DNA from: REEB76 sp963774895
GTDB taxonomy: Bacteria > Pseudomonadota > Gammaproteobacteria > Natronospirales > REEB76
Length of the DNA: 64,000 bases
Direction: 5' to 3'
NCBI GenBank assembly: GCA_963774895.1
Contig: CAVZGN010000001.1
Location: 434,001-498,000 of the forward strand
Program-made: the position numbers and the translations under genes
Shown: positions 19,028 to 27,161 of the stretch, in pieces
Layout of the letters: every line of letters starts with the position of its first letter
How positions within the stretch are numbered: the stretch's first letter is position 1
Notes under the pieces: model-generated
Seen by the model: the letters and a program-made list of their open reading frames with translations, nothing else
Database searches by the model: none
Told to the model about the DNA's origin: nothing

Positions 19028-19327
19028 GTGACTCGTATGTATAACCCCGCGCATCCCGGCGAAGTGCTGAGGGATGGCGTATTTTCTGAGACTGGAGTAA
19101 CGGTAACGAGCGCTGCTGTAGCCCTTGGCGTCACGCGCGTCGCCCTGTCGCGGGTACTGAATGGCAAGGCCGCTGTCAGCGCGGAAATGGCCATACGGCT
19201 CGGCAAGTGGCTGAACACCGGCCCGGAGGTATGGCTCAACATGCAGGCACAGTATGACCTGTGGCGGGCGGAGCGCGGTTTGCGAGGCGAAATCAAACGC
19301 ATTCGGGCTCGGGTGCATGCCGATTGA
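19028..19327 (+). CDS. higA: HigA-type antitoxin/XRE regulator, no toxin partner seen
   Basis: A 99-residue protein with the HigA signature YNPAHPGEVLRDGVF, an XRE helix-turn-helix (VTSAAVALGVTRVALSRVLNG) and the family tail AIRLGKWLNTGPEVWLNMQAQYDLW. GTG at 19028 is chosen because GGAGA ends 7 bases before it; an ATG three codons on is the alternative. Family knowledge: HigA neutralises the HigB mRNA interferase, whose gene normally lies directly upstream. Here the upstream 230 bases hold only the RAYT relic, and downstream lies a secreted protein gene, so this copy is an orphan antitoxin or a stand-alone regulator. The toxin may have been lost with the RAYT rearrangement, which is inference. 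Confidence 0.88.
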   Translation: MTRMYNPAHPGEVLRDGVFSETGVTVTSAAVALGVTRVALSRVLNGKAAVSAEMAIRLGKWLNTGPEVWLNMQAQYDLWRAERGLRGEIKRIRARVHAD

Positions 19328-19375
19328 TTCCTTCAGTTGAAGTGCTGGCGATTTTCAAGGATTAATATTTCTGCT

Positions 19376-20563
19376 ATGAAAGACAGGTTCATATTTTTTC
19401 TATTCGCACTCAGTGCCGGGTTCATGGCTAGCAGCGCCGGCGCGATGGATATGCCATACCATCCCCCTCAGCCGTATGACCTGCAGACGTTGTACAAGCA
19501 AGCCAATACCGACTGTCATAAAAATGACTGGCCGTGTTTCGAAAACGAGCTGTTTGGTTTCACCATGACCTATGGCCCGAAGGCGGCAGTCGATACCTTC
19601 ACGCTTCTCAAGCAGCGCAACGATATCCCTCCGACTGTCGATGCGCATCATTTCGTGCACCATATCGGACACCATACCGCCATGGCGTTCGGCTCAAATC
19701 TCCAGGCCTTCAAGCTCTGTCCGACCGACTTCGATTACGGTTGCTTGCACGGATTCTTTCAATATGCTCTTAGCGAGGGTGGGATGACCGAGGCCGCCGC
19801 CGCCGGTATCTGCAAACAACTCCGGAAAGATTCGACGGCGTTGGATAAGACCAAATATGAGTGCTACCACGGATTCGGCCACGGGGTCATGATGCATGAA
19901 GATCATGACCTGATGAAATCGCTGGCTGTGTGCGACAACCTGAGATTCTCCCTTGGACAGGATGGCTGCTGGCAGGGCGTATTCATGGAAAACGTGGATG
20001 TGGCCGAGGAAGGCGCATGGCAGAAGGGAATGTTTTCGATGCAGGACCCGCTCGCGCCCTGCGACAAGGTGGAAGATAAGTACCAGTATGAGTGTTTCAT
20101 CAACCACTCGGGTTGGCTGATGAAGTTTTTCGGAAACGACATGACCAAGGGTGCACAAGCTTGTCTGAAAGCCCCGCCAGCCCAGGTTGACACCTGTCTA
20201 CAAACACTGGGCCTGTTAGCCACCAACCCATCCTGGCAGACTGCGCTCCTGAAGGATGACTACACACCGGATATCTCCGAAAACGCCTGGAGGATCTGCA
20301 AGAAATTTCCGCATGATTACGTGGAGCGGTGCGTGCTCTCTGCATTGGATAATCTTATGAACTCCACTAACGTCGATGCGCCCTTGATCCACAGAGCCCA
20401 GAACTTTTGCCAGGTTGTGGATACTCAGTTTCGTACCGACTGCTACAAACAGATCGGCAAGGACCTGCGTTATCTGACGGCCGACACCAAAGCCGCCCAC
20501 ACTGCTTGCCGGTACCTGAAGGGCGATTCTGAGCAACGCCAATGCCTCTTGGGTTTGGGTTAA
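19376..20563 (+). CDS. Secreted Cys/His-rich protein of unknown function
   Basis: A 395-residue precursor from ATG 19376 (the reading frame extends upstream, but a clean signal peptide, MKDRFIFFLFALSAGFMASS, starts here). The mature part contains a His-rich motif HHFVHHIGHHTA, then YGCLHGFFQYAL, YECYHGFGHGVMMHEDHD and GCWQGVFMEN. These repeat the pattern Cys-x-His/Gln-Gly-hydrophobic and suggest metal binding or a repeated disulfide-stabilised fold. Numerous further cysteines are paired along the chain (for example CLKAPPAQVDTC), consistent with periplasmic export. I do not recognise the family. It is a single gene between higA and a 350-base gap. Confidence 0.75.
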   Translation: MKDRFIFFLFALSAGFMASSAGAMDMPYHPPQPYDLQTLYKQANTDCHKNDWPCFENELFGFTMTYGPKAAVDTFTLLKQRNDIPPTVDAHHFVHHIGHHTAMAFGSNLQAFKLCPTDFDYGCLHGFFQYALSEGGMTEAAAAGICKQLRKDSTALDKTKYECYHGFGHGVMMHEDHDLMKSLAVCDNLRFSLGQDGCWQGVFMENVDVAEEGAWQKGMFSMQDPLAPCDKVEDKYQYECFINHSGWLMKFFGNDMTKGAQACLKAPPAQVDTCLQTLGLLATNPSWQTALLKDDYTPDISENAWRICKKFPHDYVERCVLSALDNLMNSTNVDAPLIHRAQNFCQVVDTQFRTDCYKQIGKDLRYLTADTKAAHTACRYLKGDSEQRQCLLGLG

Positions 20564-20916
20564 AGAGCAGTTCCTGATGTATTGATGATAATTGTTCGCC
20601 GGCTGGCAGCATGCATGCGGCTCGTGCGGATGCGTTCCCAGCCAGGATGCTCCGAGCGCAGCTGCCCGGTGCGGGAGCCAAGTCCTGAGCGCCGTTCATT
20701 CCGTGAACTGCACTGGGCAACGGAGCCGTAGCAAGGATTTGAGATAGAATAGCCGCGTCACTCATGACACATGGAAGTGTTGCAATGCATTCATCACGTC
20801 CCCCTTTCATTTTAATTTCCCAATACTTCTTTAGCATGTGCCGTTGTGGGTGCGCCGCCGGCACTTCTCATGGATCACAGTGATGTAGTTCAAACAGACG
20901 ACAAATGGAGGTTGTT
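20564..20916. other. Non-coding gap with a possible paralog scrap
   Basis: No convincing gene. On the minus strand around 20630-20670 one frame reads LRSEHPGWER, close to LRSENPGWERF near the C-terminus of the Asp-box lipoprotein at 21709-23370. This may be a leftover of a duplicated copy. The rest shows no recognisable signal apart from the Shine-Dalgarno of the next gene. Confidence 0.4.
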
Positions 20917-21687
20917 ATGTCCAAGTCCAAACAGAATGCCTGGTATGGGTGGGTACCTGACCGGCCCGATTACCGCGACAAACTCTATGCCAGCATCGCG
21001 GCGCCACCCAGGAAGCTGCCGCGCAAGGTGGATCTGAGACCCGGTTGCCCGCCGGTGGAGAACCAGGGAACACTCGGCAGCTGCACGGCCAACGCGCTGG
21101 TGGGCAACCTGGAATTCCTGGAAAAGAAAACCCGGCGCACGGCCACCAACCTGAGTCGCCTGTTCGTTTACTACAATGAGCGCGCCATGGAAGGCACCGT
21201 GAATGAGGATGCGGGTGCGGTAATCCGTGACGGGGTCAAATCGCTCGTCAAACAGGATGTATGCGCGGAAAAAATCTGGCCCTACCAGATCGCCGCATTC
21301 ACCAAGAAACCTTCCGCAACATGCTACCGGCAAGCCAGGAATCATCAGGTGACTTCCTATAATCGCATCCTCGGGTTGCAGCAGATGCGCCAGTGTCTGG
21401 CGGAAGGTTATCCCTTCGTGTTCGGCTTTTCGGTGTATACCGCCTTCGAATCGGCCGCGGTGGCCAAATCCGGTCGCTTGAACCTGCCGAAGCGCGGCGA
21501 GAAGAACCTGGGCGGCCATGCCGTGTGCGCCATGGGCTATGACGACGGCGACAAACGCCTGCTAGTGCGTAACTCCTGGGGTTCAGACTGGGGTGTGAAG
21601 GGTTATTTCACCATGCCGTACGACTATGTGGACAACGCCAACTTGGCGGATGATTTCTGGACGTTGCGGGCGTTTGAGAATAGTTGA
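20917..21687 (+). CDS. Papain-like (C1 family) cysteine peptidase
   Basis: A 256-residue protein. Catalytic elements: Gln50 of the oxyanion hole and Cys56 in ENQGTLGSCTANAL, His201 in GGHAVCAMGYDD and Asn219 in VRNSWGSDWGVKGYF, in the canonical papain order. There is no propeptide and no clear signal peptide; the protein starts straight at the mature-like domain (GWVPDRPDYRD). ATG 20917 is preferred to an ATG 12 bases upstream because GGAGG lies 5 bases before it. Bacterial C1A peptidases of this compact type occur widely with unknown substrates. It is convergent with the Asp-box lipoprotein gene, 21 bases away. Confidence 0.9.
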   Translation: MSKSKQNAWYGWVPDRPDYRDKLYASIAAPPRKLPRKVDLRPGCPPVENQGTLGSCTANALVGNLEFLEKKTRRTATNLSRLFVYYNERAMEGTVNEDAGAVIRDGVKSLVKQDVCAEKIWPYQIAAFTKKPSATCYRQARNHQVTSYNRILGLQQMRQCLAEGYPFVFGFSVYTAFESAAVAKSGRLNLPKRGEKNLGGHAVCAMGYDDGDKRLLVRNSWGSDWGVKGYFTMPYDYVDNANLADDFWTLRAFENS

Positions 21688-21708
21688 AGCGGCGGGGATT
21701 CCGCGGTC

Positions 21709-23370
21709 TCACGGCGGACTTATTTTCTGGCGCTGCGCCTGAAACCGCTCCCAGCCGGGGTTCTCCGAGCGCAGCAGGTGCATAAGGTTGTTGTGTATAC
21801 GGCGGCGGAACCCGGTATCCGGATTCGTAGGTTGGCCCAGCAAAGCAATATTGGTCACGCGCCGCGTCAATGTCAGCGGTACCGGCTGCGGCGGTAGTAC
21901 GTAGTCGTCGGTACGGTCGGTGGTGCCCTGGTTGTTGGTCTGCACGAAAAACGGCACGAACGCCTGGCCGATGATGGTTAGAGACTGGTAGTCGCCCAGG
22001 AACAGGCCTTCCGAATCGGGCGCCAGATCCAGGTCGAAGGGGCCTGAGATGTGTTGCTCGCTCCAGTGCACACTGTCGGTGGATGAAGTGAACCAGTAAT
22101 CGGTGATCAGCTGACTCGGGTTGCTGGTGTTGTTCCTGAAATCGAAATAACTCACGCCGATTGTGCCGTCGTTGAGCACCGCGACGCTGGGCGTGAACGC
22201 CGGCACCGACGGCACCGAGTTGATCTCCACCGGTGCGGACCAGGTCTCGCCGTCGTCCGCTGATTGGGACAGGGCGATGCCATCGTGTTGGCCGTTGCTG
22301 AAGCGCCCGTCCTGCCATACCAGCACCAGCTTGTTGCCGGGTCCGGCTGTCATTTGCGGCAGGCCGGCACCGGCGCGCACCAAGGCGCCGGTGTTCGGGT
22401 CCTGGGTTCCGACGGACAGATCCTGGGCCACCATGACCGGCGCAGACCAGTTGGCGCCGTTATCGATCGAAGTGATCACCTTGAGCGCGGCGCTGGCGTT
22501 ATTGGTATTGGTGCCGTCGATCTCCACGAACACATCCACGAGAGTGCCATCCGCCAATCCCACGATCTCGTTGCTGAGGGTCTGGTTGTTGACGCCTGGG
22601 TCATAGATGGGCGCCGCTGTCTGCCACGACGTTCCGCTATTGGCGGTGCGCGCGAAATACGCGGGGCCATGGCCGCTGCTATCCAGCCGGTCCCAGACCG
22701 CATACACGTAATTGGGATCATTGGGGTCGGCGGTGATGGTCTCCTTGTCGTTGAAGGCAGTCGCGCCGTCGAGGATCAGCGTGGCTGGATCGCTCCAGCT
22801 GGCACCACCATCGGCAGAATTGCTGACCAGCACGCTGCTGAGCGAACCCGGCGTCAGCATGTTGCCGGTGAAAGAGATGGAAATCACATAAGCCACGCCA
22901 TTCGGCGAGAACGTCACCCAGGGATCCGAAGCGCGGGCATAGTCGCCACCGTTACCACTGTTACCGCCGCCGCAGATGGACAAGTTCAAGGTCTGTTCGC
23001 TCCAGGTCTTGCCATTATCCAGGCTGCGCGCCACCACCAATCCGTGGGCACCACCGTCGGACCAGCGGTCCTGCTGCCAGATGCTGATGAGATTGGAAGG
23101 ATTGGTCGGATTGACCGCCACATAAGGCTCCACCTCGGCATCTTCGTAATTGACGCTACCCGCCATCGCGCCGCCACATCCAGAGGCGTAAGGAGATGCG
23201 CCGGAGACTCTCACCAGCGGTGCACCTGGTGGAAGCAGTGTTACCGGGGGTGGCGTGCTTGACGACGTGGTGGATGCACTGGAACCGCCACCACAGCCGG
23301 CGAGTGCCAGACACAGCGGTAGGCCGAAGGACAACAGGTGCCAGCGCATCGCCCGGATCATCTTCGTCAC
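21709..23370 (-). CDS. Sialidase-like lipoprotein with six Asp-box (BNR) repeats
   Basis: A 553-residue precursor. The signal sequence ends in a lipobox LALAGC followed by a Gly/Ser/Thr/Pro-rich linker, so the mature protein is membrane-tethered. Six Asp-box motifs (S-x-D-x-G-x-x-W) are visible: SLDNGKTW, SADGGASW, TANSGTSW, SIDNGANW, SADDGETW and STDSVHW (last one degenerate). These mark a six-bladed beta-propeller of the sialidase/BNR type. The catalytic Arg triad and Tyr/Glu pair of true sialidases cannot be assigned by eye, so enzyme activity is not claimed. Position and spacing suggest a single gene. Confidence 0.85.
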   Translation of the reverse strand: MTKMIRAMRWHLLSFGLPLCLALAGCGGGSSASTTSSSTPPPVTLLPPGAPLVRVSGASPYASGCGGAMAGSVNYEDAEVEPYVAVNPTNPSNLISIWQQDRWSDGGAHGLVVARSLDNGKTWSEQTLNLSICGGGNSGNGGDYARASDPWVTFSPNGVAYVISISFTGNMLTPGSLSSVLVSNSADGGASWSDPATLILDGATAFNDKETITADPNDPNYVYAVWDRLDSSGHGPAYFARTANSGTSWQTAAPIYDPGVNNQTLSNEIVGLADGTLVDVFVEIDGTNTNNASAALKVITSIDNGANWSAPVMVAQDLSVGTQDPNTGALVRAGAGLPQMTAGPGNKLVLVWQDGRFSNGQHDGIALSQSADDGETWSAPVEINSVPSVPAFTPSVAVLNDGTIGVSYFDFRNNTSNPSQLITDYWFTSSTDSVHWSEQHISGPFDLDLAPDSEGLFLGDYQSLTIIGQAFVPFFVQTNNQGTTDRTDDYVLPPQPVPLTLTRRVTNIALLGQPTNPDTGFRRRIHNNLMHLLRSENPGWERFQAQRQKISPP

Positions 23371-23478
23371 CGTGTGATATCCACTATGTCTAATACGAGT
23401 TATTTATAGCACGACTGTAACGGAACGCCGTTCTTCACGACTCTATTTGATAAATATTTCAGGAATAAAGGCAAAGAA

Positions 23479-23508
23479 AATCGGCGGGCTGATGCCCGCC
23501 GATTTTTT
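23479..23508. terminator. Intrinsic terminator downstream of the M13 peptidase remnant
   Basis: AATCGGCGGGC (23479-23489) and GCCCGCCGATT (23494-23504) form an 11-bp stem with a 4-base loop, A-rich on the left and followed by T6. On the minus strand it lies just after the stop of the M13 fragment, presumably its original terminator. Confidence 0.85.
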
Positions 23509-23531
23509 GTATCTGTAACTACGTCGGGCAG

Positions 23532-23690
23532 TTACCAGATCACGCAGATATCCTTGTTGACCATGGGGCCGTTGTTCGGCACCTGGAAAGCCTGCCGAAA
23601 TTGCGGCAGATTGGAGAGTGTGCCGTTGACCCGGAATATAGCCGGCGGATGCGGATCTGTCGGCACACGACGGCGCGCCTCTTCGGATTT
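23532..23690 (-). pseudogene. C-terminal stump of an M13 (neprilysin/PepO) metallopeptidase
   Basis: The minus strand reads SEEARRRVPTDPHPPAIFRV, NGTLSNLPQFRQAF and ends CVIW-stop. This is the highly conserved C-terminal tail of M13 endopeptidases (usually DPHSPxxFRVNGxLxNxPxFxxAF...VxIW). Everything upstream, including the HExxH and ExxxD zinc motifs, is missing. The homology breaks at a perfect 15-bp hairpin (23687-23723), which looks like the rearrangement junction. Confidence 0.8.
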
Positions 23691-23723
23691 TAAGGATTGG
23701 CAGGGAGAGCCAATCCTTAAAAT
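23687..23723. repeat. Perfect 15-bp inverted repeat at the M13 breakpoint
   Basis: The arms at 23687-23701 and 23709-23723 are exact reverse complements with a 7-base loop. It coincides with the point where M13 peptidase homology stops. Confidence 0.8.
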
Positions 23724-23798
23724 GAATCTGCGACCCCGTATTAAACGGACGTCGCAGGTTCTATTGAATGAGCAGAATCTTGTGGATGCGAAATTTAA

Positions 23799-23815
23799 TT
23801 GGTCGGGGTGACAGG
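23799..23815. repeat. Copy of the tRNA-Pro 3' end (att-like direct repeat)
   Basis: These 17 bases equal 23934-23950, the 3' acceptor end of tRNA-Pro plus one flanking base, in the same orientation and 135 bases beyond the tRNA's 3' end. Duplicated tRNA 3' ends are typical scars of tyrosine-recombinase integration. A nearby stretch (23744-23757) also resembles the tRNA T-arm (13 of 14). Confidence 0.6.
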
Positions 23816-23831
23816 GTGAGACGGGTGTTTT

Positions 23832-23901
23832 AACAGACTGCCAGTGGCAGTCTGTTCCCGCCGAACGCCACGCCATGGATGGCGTGGCCGGTTAGCCGGC
23901 C
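23832..23901. repeat. Three tandem hairpins
   Basis: Stems of 12 bp (23832-23856), 9 bp (23867-23888, GCCACGCCA/TGGCGTGGC) and 6 bp (23886-23901, GGCCGG/CCGGCC) follow one another. They sit just beyond the 3' end of tRNA-Pro and could act as terminators of the tRNA transcript or be REP-type repeats. Confidence 0.65.
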
Positions 23902-23934
23902 ATGGATGGCTATGTGAGTGAGAAGTTTTGTGAT

Positions 23935-24011
<77 letters not shown>

Positions 24012-24097
24012 AAAGGCCGCATACTATAGGTGAAGGTGGTGAGCAGTGCAATTACATGTTTCTGCCCGGCATCGGAATCTTCACTTCATAGAATGAG

Positions 24098-25099
24098 CTA
24101 CGAATGGCGTTCCACCGAAAACCTGACCAAATCGCCCAGCGCATCCTTATAAGCGGAGTCTGATAACAGCTTCAGGGCATCGAGAGCCTGGGTGGCTTGC
24201 TGTTGTGCACACTGATAGGTGTATTCCAGGGCGCCGGTCTTGTGGATGATGGTCAGGATCTCCTGGATGTGCTCACGGCCACCGTCCGTGATCGCCTTGC
24301 GGATGATTTCGCGCTGCTTCGGCGCAGCCTTGTGCATGGCCTGGATCAAAGGCAAGGTCGGCTTGCCCTCGGCGAGATCGTCGCCCACGTTTTTGCCGAG
24401 CTCGCTGGTGGAGGCGCTGTAATCCAGCATGTCGTCCACCAGCTGGAACGCGTTACCCAGGTGCAGGCCGTAGTCCGCCAGCGCCTGCTGCTCATTTTCT
24501 GGACGCTGGGCAATCACCGCGCCGAGCTGCGCACCAGCTTGAAACAGGGTCGCAGTCTTGCGGCGGATGACCTCCAGGTAGCGCGCTTCGGTGGTATCGG
24601 GATCGTTGCAGTTGAGCAGTTGCAGCACCTCACCCTCGGCGATGAGGTTGGTGGCATCGGCCAGAATGCGCATGACACGCATGTCGTCGACCGCCACCAT
24701 CATCTGGAAAGCGCGCGAATATAAAAAGTCACCCACCAATACGCTGGCTTCGTTGCCCCAGATGGCATTGGCGGTCTCGCGGCCGCGACGCAGGCTGGAG
24801 GCATCCACCACATCGTCATGCAGCAGGGTGGCGGTATGGATGAATTCGATGATGGCGGCGAGCGTGACATGGCAGTCGTCATGCACCCTGCAGGCGCGCG
24901 CCGCCAGCAGCACCAGCATGGGGCGCAGGCGCTTGCCGCCGCCGCTGATGATGTAGTCGCCCAGCTGGTTGATAAGCGCCACGTCCGAGCGCAGTTCCTC
25001 GCGGATCAGCCGGTCGGTGGCGCGAAAATCCTCCGCCACCAGCGCGCGCAACTTGCCCAGATCAGGCGCAGCAGCAGTCTTGAGGGTGGCTGAAAGCAT
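24098..25099 (-). CDS. ispB: Octaprenyl diphosphate synthase
   Basis: A 333-residue all-helical trans-prenyltransferase. The first aspartate-rich motif is LLHDDVVD (D95, D96, D99), followed by RRGRETANAIWGNEASVLVGDFL; GGGKRLRP binds diphosphate near residue 55; the second aspartate-rich motif is QLVDDMLDY, followed by GKNVGDDLAEGKPTLPLI. Family knowledge: it condenses isopentenyl diphosphate onto farnesyl diphosphate to make the C40 side chain of ubiquinone. It lies divergently from rplU-rpmA-obgE, the usual proteobacterial arrangement, with the rplU promoter in the gap. Confidence 0.95.
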   Translation of the reverse strand: MLSATLKTAAAPDLGKLRALVAEDFRATDRLIREELRSDVALINQLGDYIISGGGKRLRPMLVLLAARACRVHDDCHVTLAAIIEFIHTATLLHDDVVDASSLRRGRETANAIWGNEASVLVGDFLYSRAFQMMVAVDDMRVMRILADATNLIAEGEVLQLLNCNDPDTTEARYLEVIRRKTATLFQAGAQLGAVIAQRPENEQQALADYGLHLGNAFQLVDDMLDYSASTSELGKNVGDDLAEGKPTLPLIQAMHKAAPKQREIIRKAITDGGREHIQEILTIIHKTGALEYTYQCAQQQATQALDALKLLSDSAYKDALGDLVRFSVERHS

Positions 25100-25180
25100 G
25101 CTTGAGTCGTAGAACGCGGCGGTGGCGGAAGGGCGATGCTAGGGGTGGCCTCTGGGGGTGTCAAGGCGCAGGTAGCCGGT

Positions 25181-25209
25181 TTGACCCGCAGCCCCGCAAG
25201 CCTTAGAAT
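25181..25209 (+). promoter_or_regulatory. Sigma-70 promoter of rplU-rpmA
   Basis: TTGACC (25181-25186) and TAGAAT (25204-25209) are separated by exactly 17 bases, 47 bases before the rplU start codon. Confidence 0.7.
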
Positions 25210-25255
25210 TCGCGCCCTTCGACGGCATTTAGCCCAAGATTTTCCGGAGATTCCC

Positions 25256-25573
25256 ATGTACGCGGTGATTGAGACCGGTGGCAAACAGTACCGGGTGAGC
25301 GAGGGCGACGTGGTCCGCATCGAGAAACTCGAGGCGGAAGCGGGCGCCGCGGTGGAATTCGTCCGCGTGTTGCTGGTGGCCAAGGACGATGGCGCGCCGG
25401 TGCTGGGGACACCGTTCCTGAAGGGCGGCAAGGTCACAGGCACGGTCAAGGGACTGGGCCGCCACGACAAGATCTTCATCTTCAAGATGCGTCGGCGCAA
25501 GAACTACCGCCGTCGCGCCGGTCACCGGCAGGCCTATAGCGATGTCCAGATCACCGGCATCCAGGCCGGTTGA
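25256..25573 (+). CDS. rplU: 50S ribosomal protein bL21
   Basis: A 105-residue protein beginning MYAVIETGGKQYRVSEGD, with the family signature KMRRRKNYRRRAGHRQAYSDVQI near the C-terminus (part of the 23S rRNA contact). The start at 25256 is set by CGGAGA ending 5 bases upstream and by the universal MYAVI opening; the frame is open further upstream but not coding. It is followed 20 bases later by rpmA, the conserved gene pair. Confidence 0.97.
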   Translation: MYAVIETGGKQYRVSEGDVVRIEKLEAEAGAAVEFVRVLLVAKDDGAPVLGTPFLKGGKVTGTVKGLGRHDKIFIFKMRRRKNYRRRAGHRQAYSDVQITGIQAG

Positions 25574-25593
25574 GTTTTAGAGGTTAAGCGAAC

Positions 25594-25851
25594 ATGGCAC
25601 ACAAGAAAGCAGGCGGCAGCACCCGCAACGGTCGCGACTCCGAATCCAAACGCCTGGGCGTCAAGCTCTACGGCGGGCAGCAGGTGATCGCTGGCAACAT
25701 CATCATCCGCCAGCGCGGTACCCAGTATCACGCCGGCGTGAACGTAGGCATGGGCCGCGACCACACGCTGTTCGCCAAGGCCGACGGCAAGATCAAGTTT
25801 GCTCTCAAGGGCCGGCCGCAGCGCCGTGTCGTGAGTGTGGTGACTGAATAA
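25594..25851 (+). CDS. rpmA: 50S ribosomal protein bL27
   Basis: An 85-residue basic protein beginning MAHKKAGGSTRNGRDSESKR, with GNIIIRQRGTQYHAGVNVGMGRDHTLFA, the strongly conserved core. The N-terminal tail reaches the peptidyl transferase centre. It is second in the rplU-rpmA operon and is closed by an intrinsic terminator. Confidence 0.97.
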   Translation: MAHKKAGGSTRNGRDSESKRLGVKLYGGQQVIAGNIIIRQRGTQYHAGVNVGMGRDHTLFAKADGKIKFALKGRPQRRVVSVVTE

Positions 25852-25874
25852 CTGACCCGCAGCCGCACTATGCG

Positions 25875-25899
25875 AAGCCCCGGCTAGCCCGGGGCTTTT
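25875..25899 (+). terminator. Intrinsic terminator after rpmA
   Basis: AAGCCCCGG (25875-25883) and CCGGGGCTT (25889-25897) form a 9-bp stem with a 5-base loop and end in T4. It separates the ribosomal pair from obgE. Confidence 0.9.
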
Positions 25900-26005
25900 A
25901 GTCTGTGATGGTTGAGGCTTGAAGCGCAGGAGTGACAGTCAGTCGCCGGGATGATGTTTCGAGCTCACGCCTGATTCTTTACTCTTAACGCTTCAAAATG
26001 CACCC

Positions 26006-27055
26006 ATGAAGTTCGTAGACGAAGCCATCATCAAGGTCATCGCCGGCGACGGCGGCAAAGGCGCCGTGAGCTTCCGTCGTGAGAAGTTCATCCCTTATGG
26101 CGGGCCGGACGGCGGCGACGGCGGTGATGGTGGCAGCATCTTCCTGGAAGCGCGCACCGGTCTCAACACCCTGGCGGATTTCCGCAACACCCGCAGCTAC
26201 GAAGCCGAAGACGGCGGCAAGGGCCTGGGCCGCGACATGACCGGCCGCAGCGGCGCGGACATGGTGGTGCCGGTGCCCGTTGGCACGCTGGTGTACGACG
26301 TGGACACTCAGGAACTGCTGGGCGATCTGGTGAATGCCGGTGAACGTCTGCGGGTCGCGCAAGGCGGCTTCCATGGTCTCGGCAACACGCGTTTCAAGAG
26401 CAGCGTGAACCGCACACCGCGCCAATCCACGCCCGGTTCTGCTGGCGAACGCCGCACGTTGCGCCTGGAACTCAAGGTGCTGGCGGATGTGGGTCTGATG
26501 GGATTGCCGAACGCCGGCAAGTCCACGCTCATCCGTGCGGTCTCGGCAGCGCGTCCCAAAGTGGCAGACTATCCGTTCACCACACTGTATCCGAATCTGG
26601 GTGTGGTCGCGGTCGGTGAGCATCGAAGCTTCGTGATGGCGGACATCCCCGGACTGATCGAAGGCGCGGCCGAAGGCGCCGGGCTCGGCATCCGCTTTCT
26701 CCGGCATCTGCAGCGCACGCGCATCCTGCTGCATCTGGTGGATGTGCTACCGATGGACGGCGGCGATCCGGTGCGCGATGCACGCGCGATCGTTAAGGAG
26801 CTGAAGAAATTCAGCCCGGAGCTGGCGAAGCGCGAACGCTGGCTGGTGCTGAACAAGATCGATCTGCTGCCGGCCGCCGAACGCCAGCGGCATTGCGCCG
26901 CCATCGTTAAAGGCTTGCGGTGGAAAGGCCCGATGTTCCAGATATCCGGTCTGAGCGGTGAGGGCACCCGCGAGCTTTGCCAGAAGATCATGCGACGTCT
27001 GGAGAGTATCCAAAAGGAATCGCCACCGGATACGAAGAACACGCAAGCAGAATAG
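26006..27055 (+). CDS. obgE: Obg-family ribosome-assembly GTPase
   Basis: A 349-residue protein. The N-terminal Obg fold (residues 1-158) is glycine-rich: MKFVDEAIIKVIAGDGGKG and PDGGDGGDGGSIF. The G domain has G1 GLPNAGKST (from about residue 166), G3 DIPGLIEGAAEGAGLG, G4 NKIDL and G5 SGLSGEG. Family knowledge: it binds the large ribosomal subunit and links its maturation to the guanine nucleotide pool. It stands downstream of rplU-rpmA as in most proteobacteria but is separated from them by a terminator, so it has its own promoter in the 150-base gap. Confidence 0.96.
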   Translation: MKFVDEAIIKVIAGDGGKGAVSFRREKFIPYGGPDGGDGGDGGSIFLEARTGLNTLADFRNTRSYEAEDGGKGLGRDMTGRSGADMVVPVPVGTLVYDVDTQELLGDLVNAGERLRVAQGGFHGLGNTRFKSSVNRTPRQSTPGSAGERRTLRLELKVLADVGLMGLPNAGKSTLIRAVSAARPKVADYPFTTLYPNLGVVAVGEHRSFVMADIPGLIEGAAEGAGLGIRFLRHLQRTRILLHLVDVLPMDGGDPVRDARAIVKELKKFSPELAKRERWLVLNKIDLLPAAERQRHCAAIVKGLRWKGPMFQISGLSGEGTRELCQKIMRRLESIQKESPPDTKNTQAE

Positions 27056-27161
27056 TCGGTCATCGACTTTAGAATGTATCCAGACCACTCGACAACCGCT
27101 GTCTGTTGGCGGAGGATTTAGCTGTAAAACAGGGTGCACCTATCGTCAAAGGCTACTACCG

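Noticed and set aside
22264..23262. Long plus-strand open frame of 332 codons
   Set aside because: It is antisense to the Asp-box lipoprotein, which has a signal peptide, lipobox and six recognisable repeats; the antisense reading has no features.
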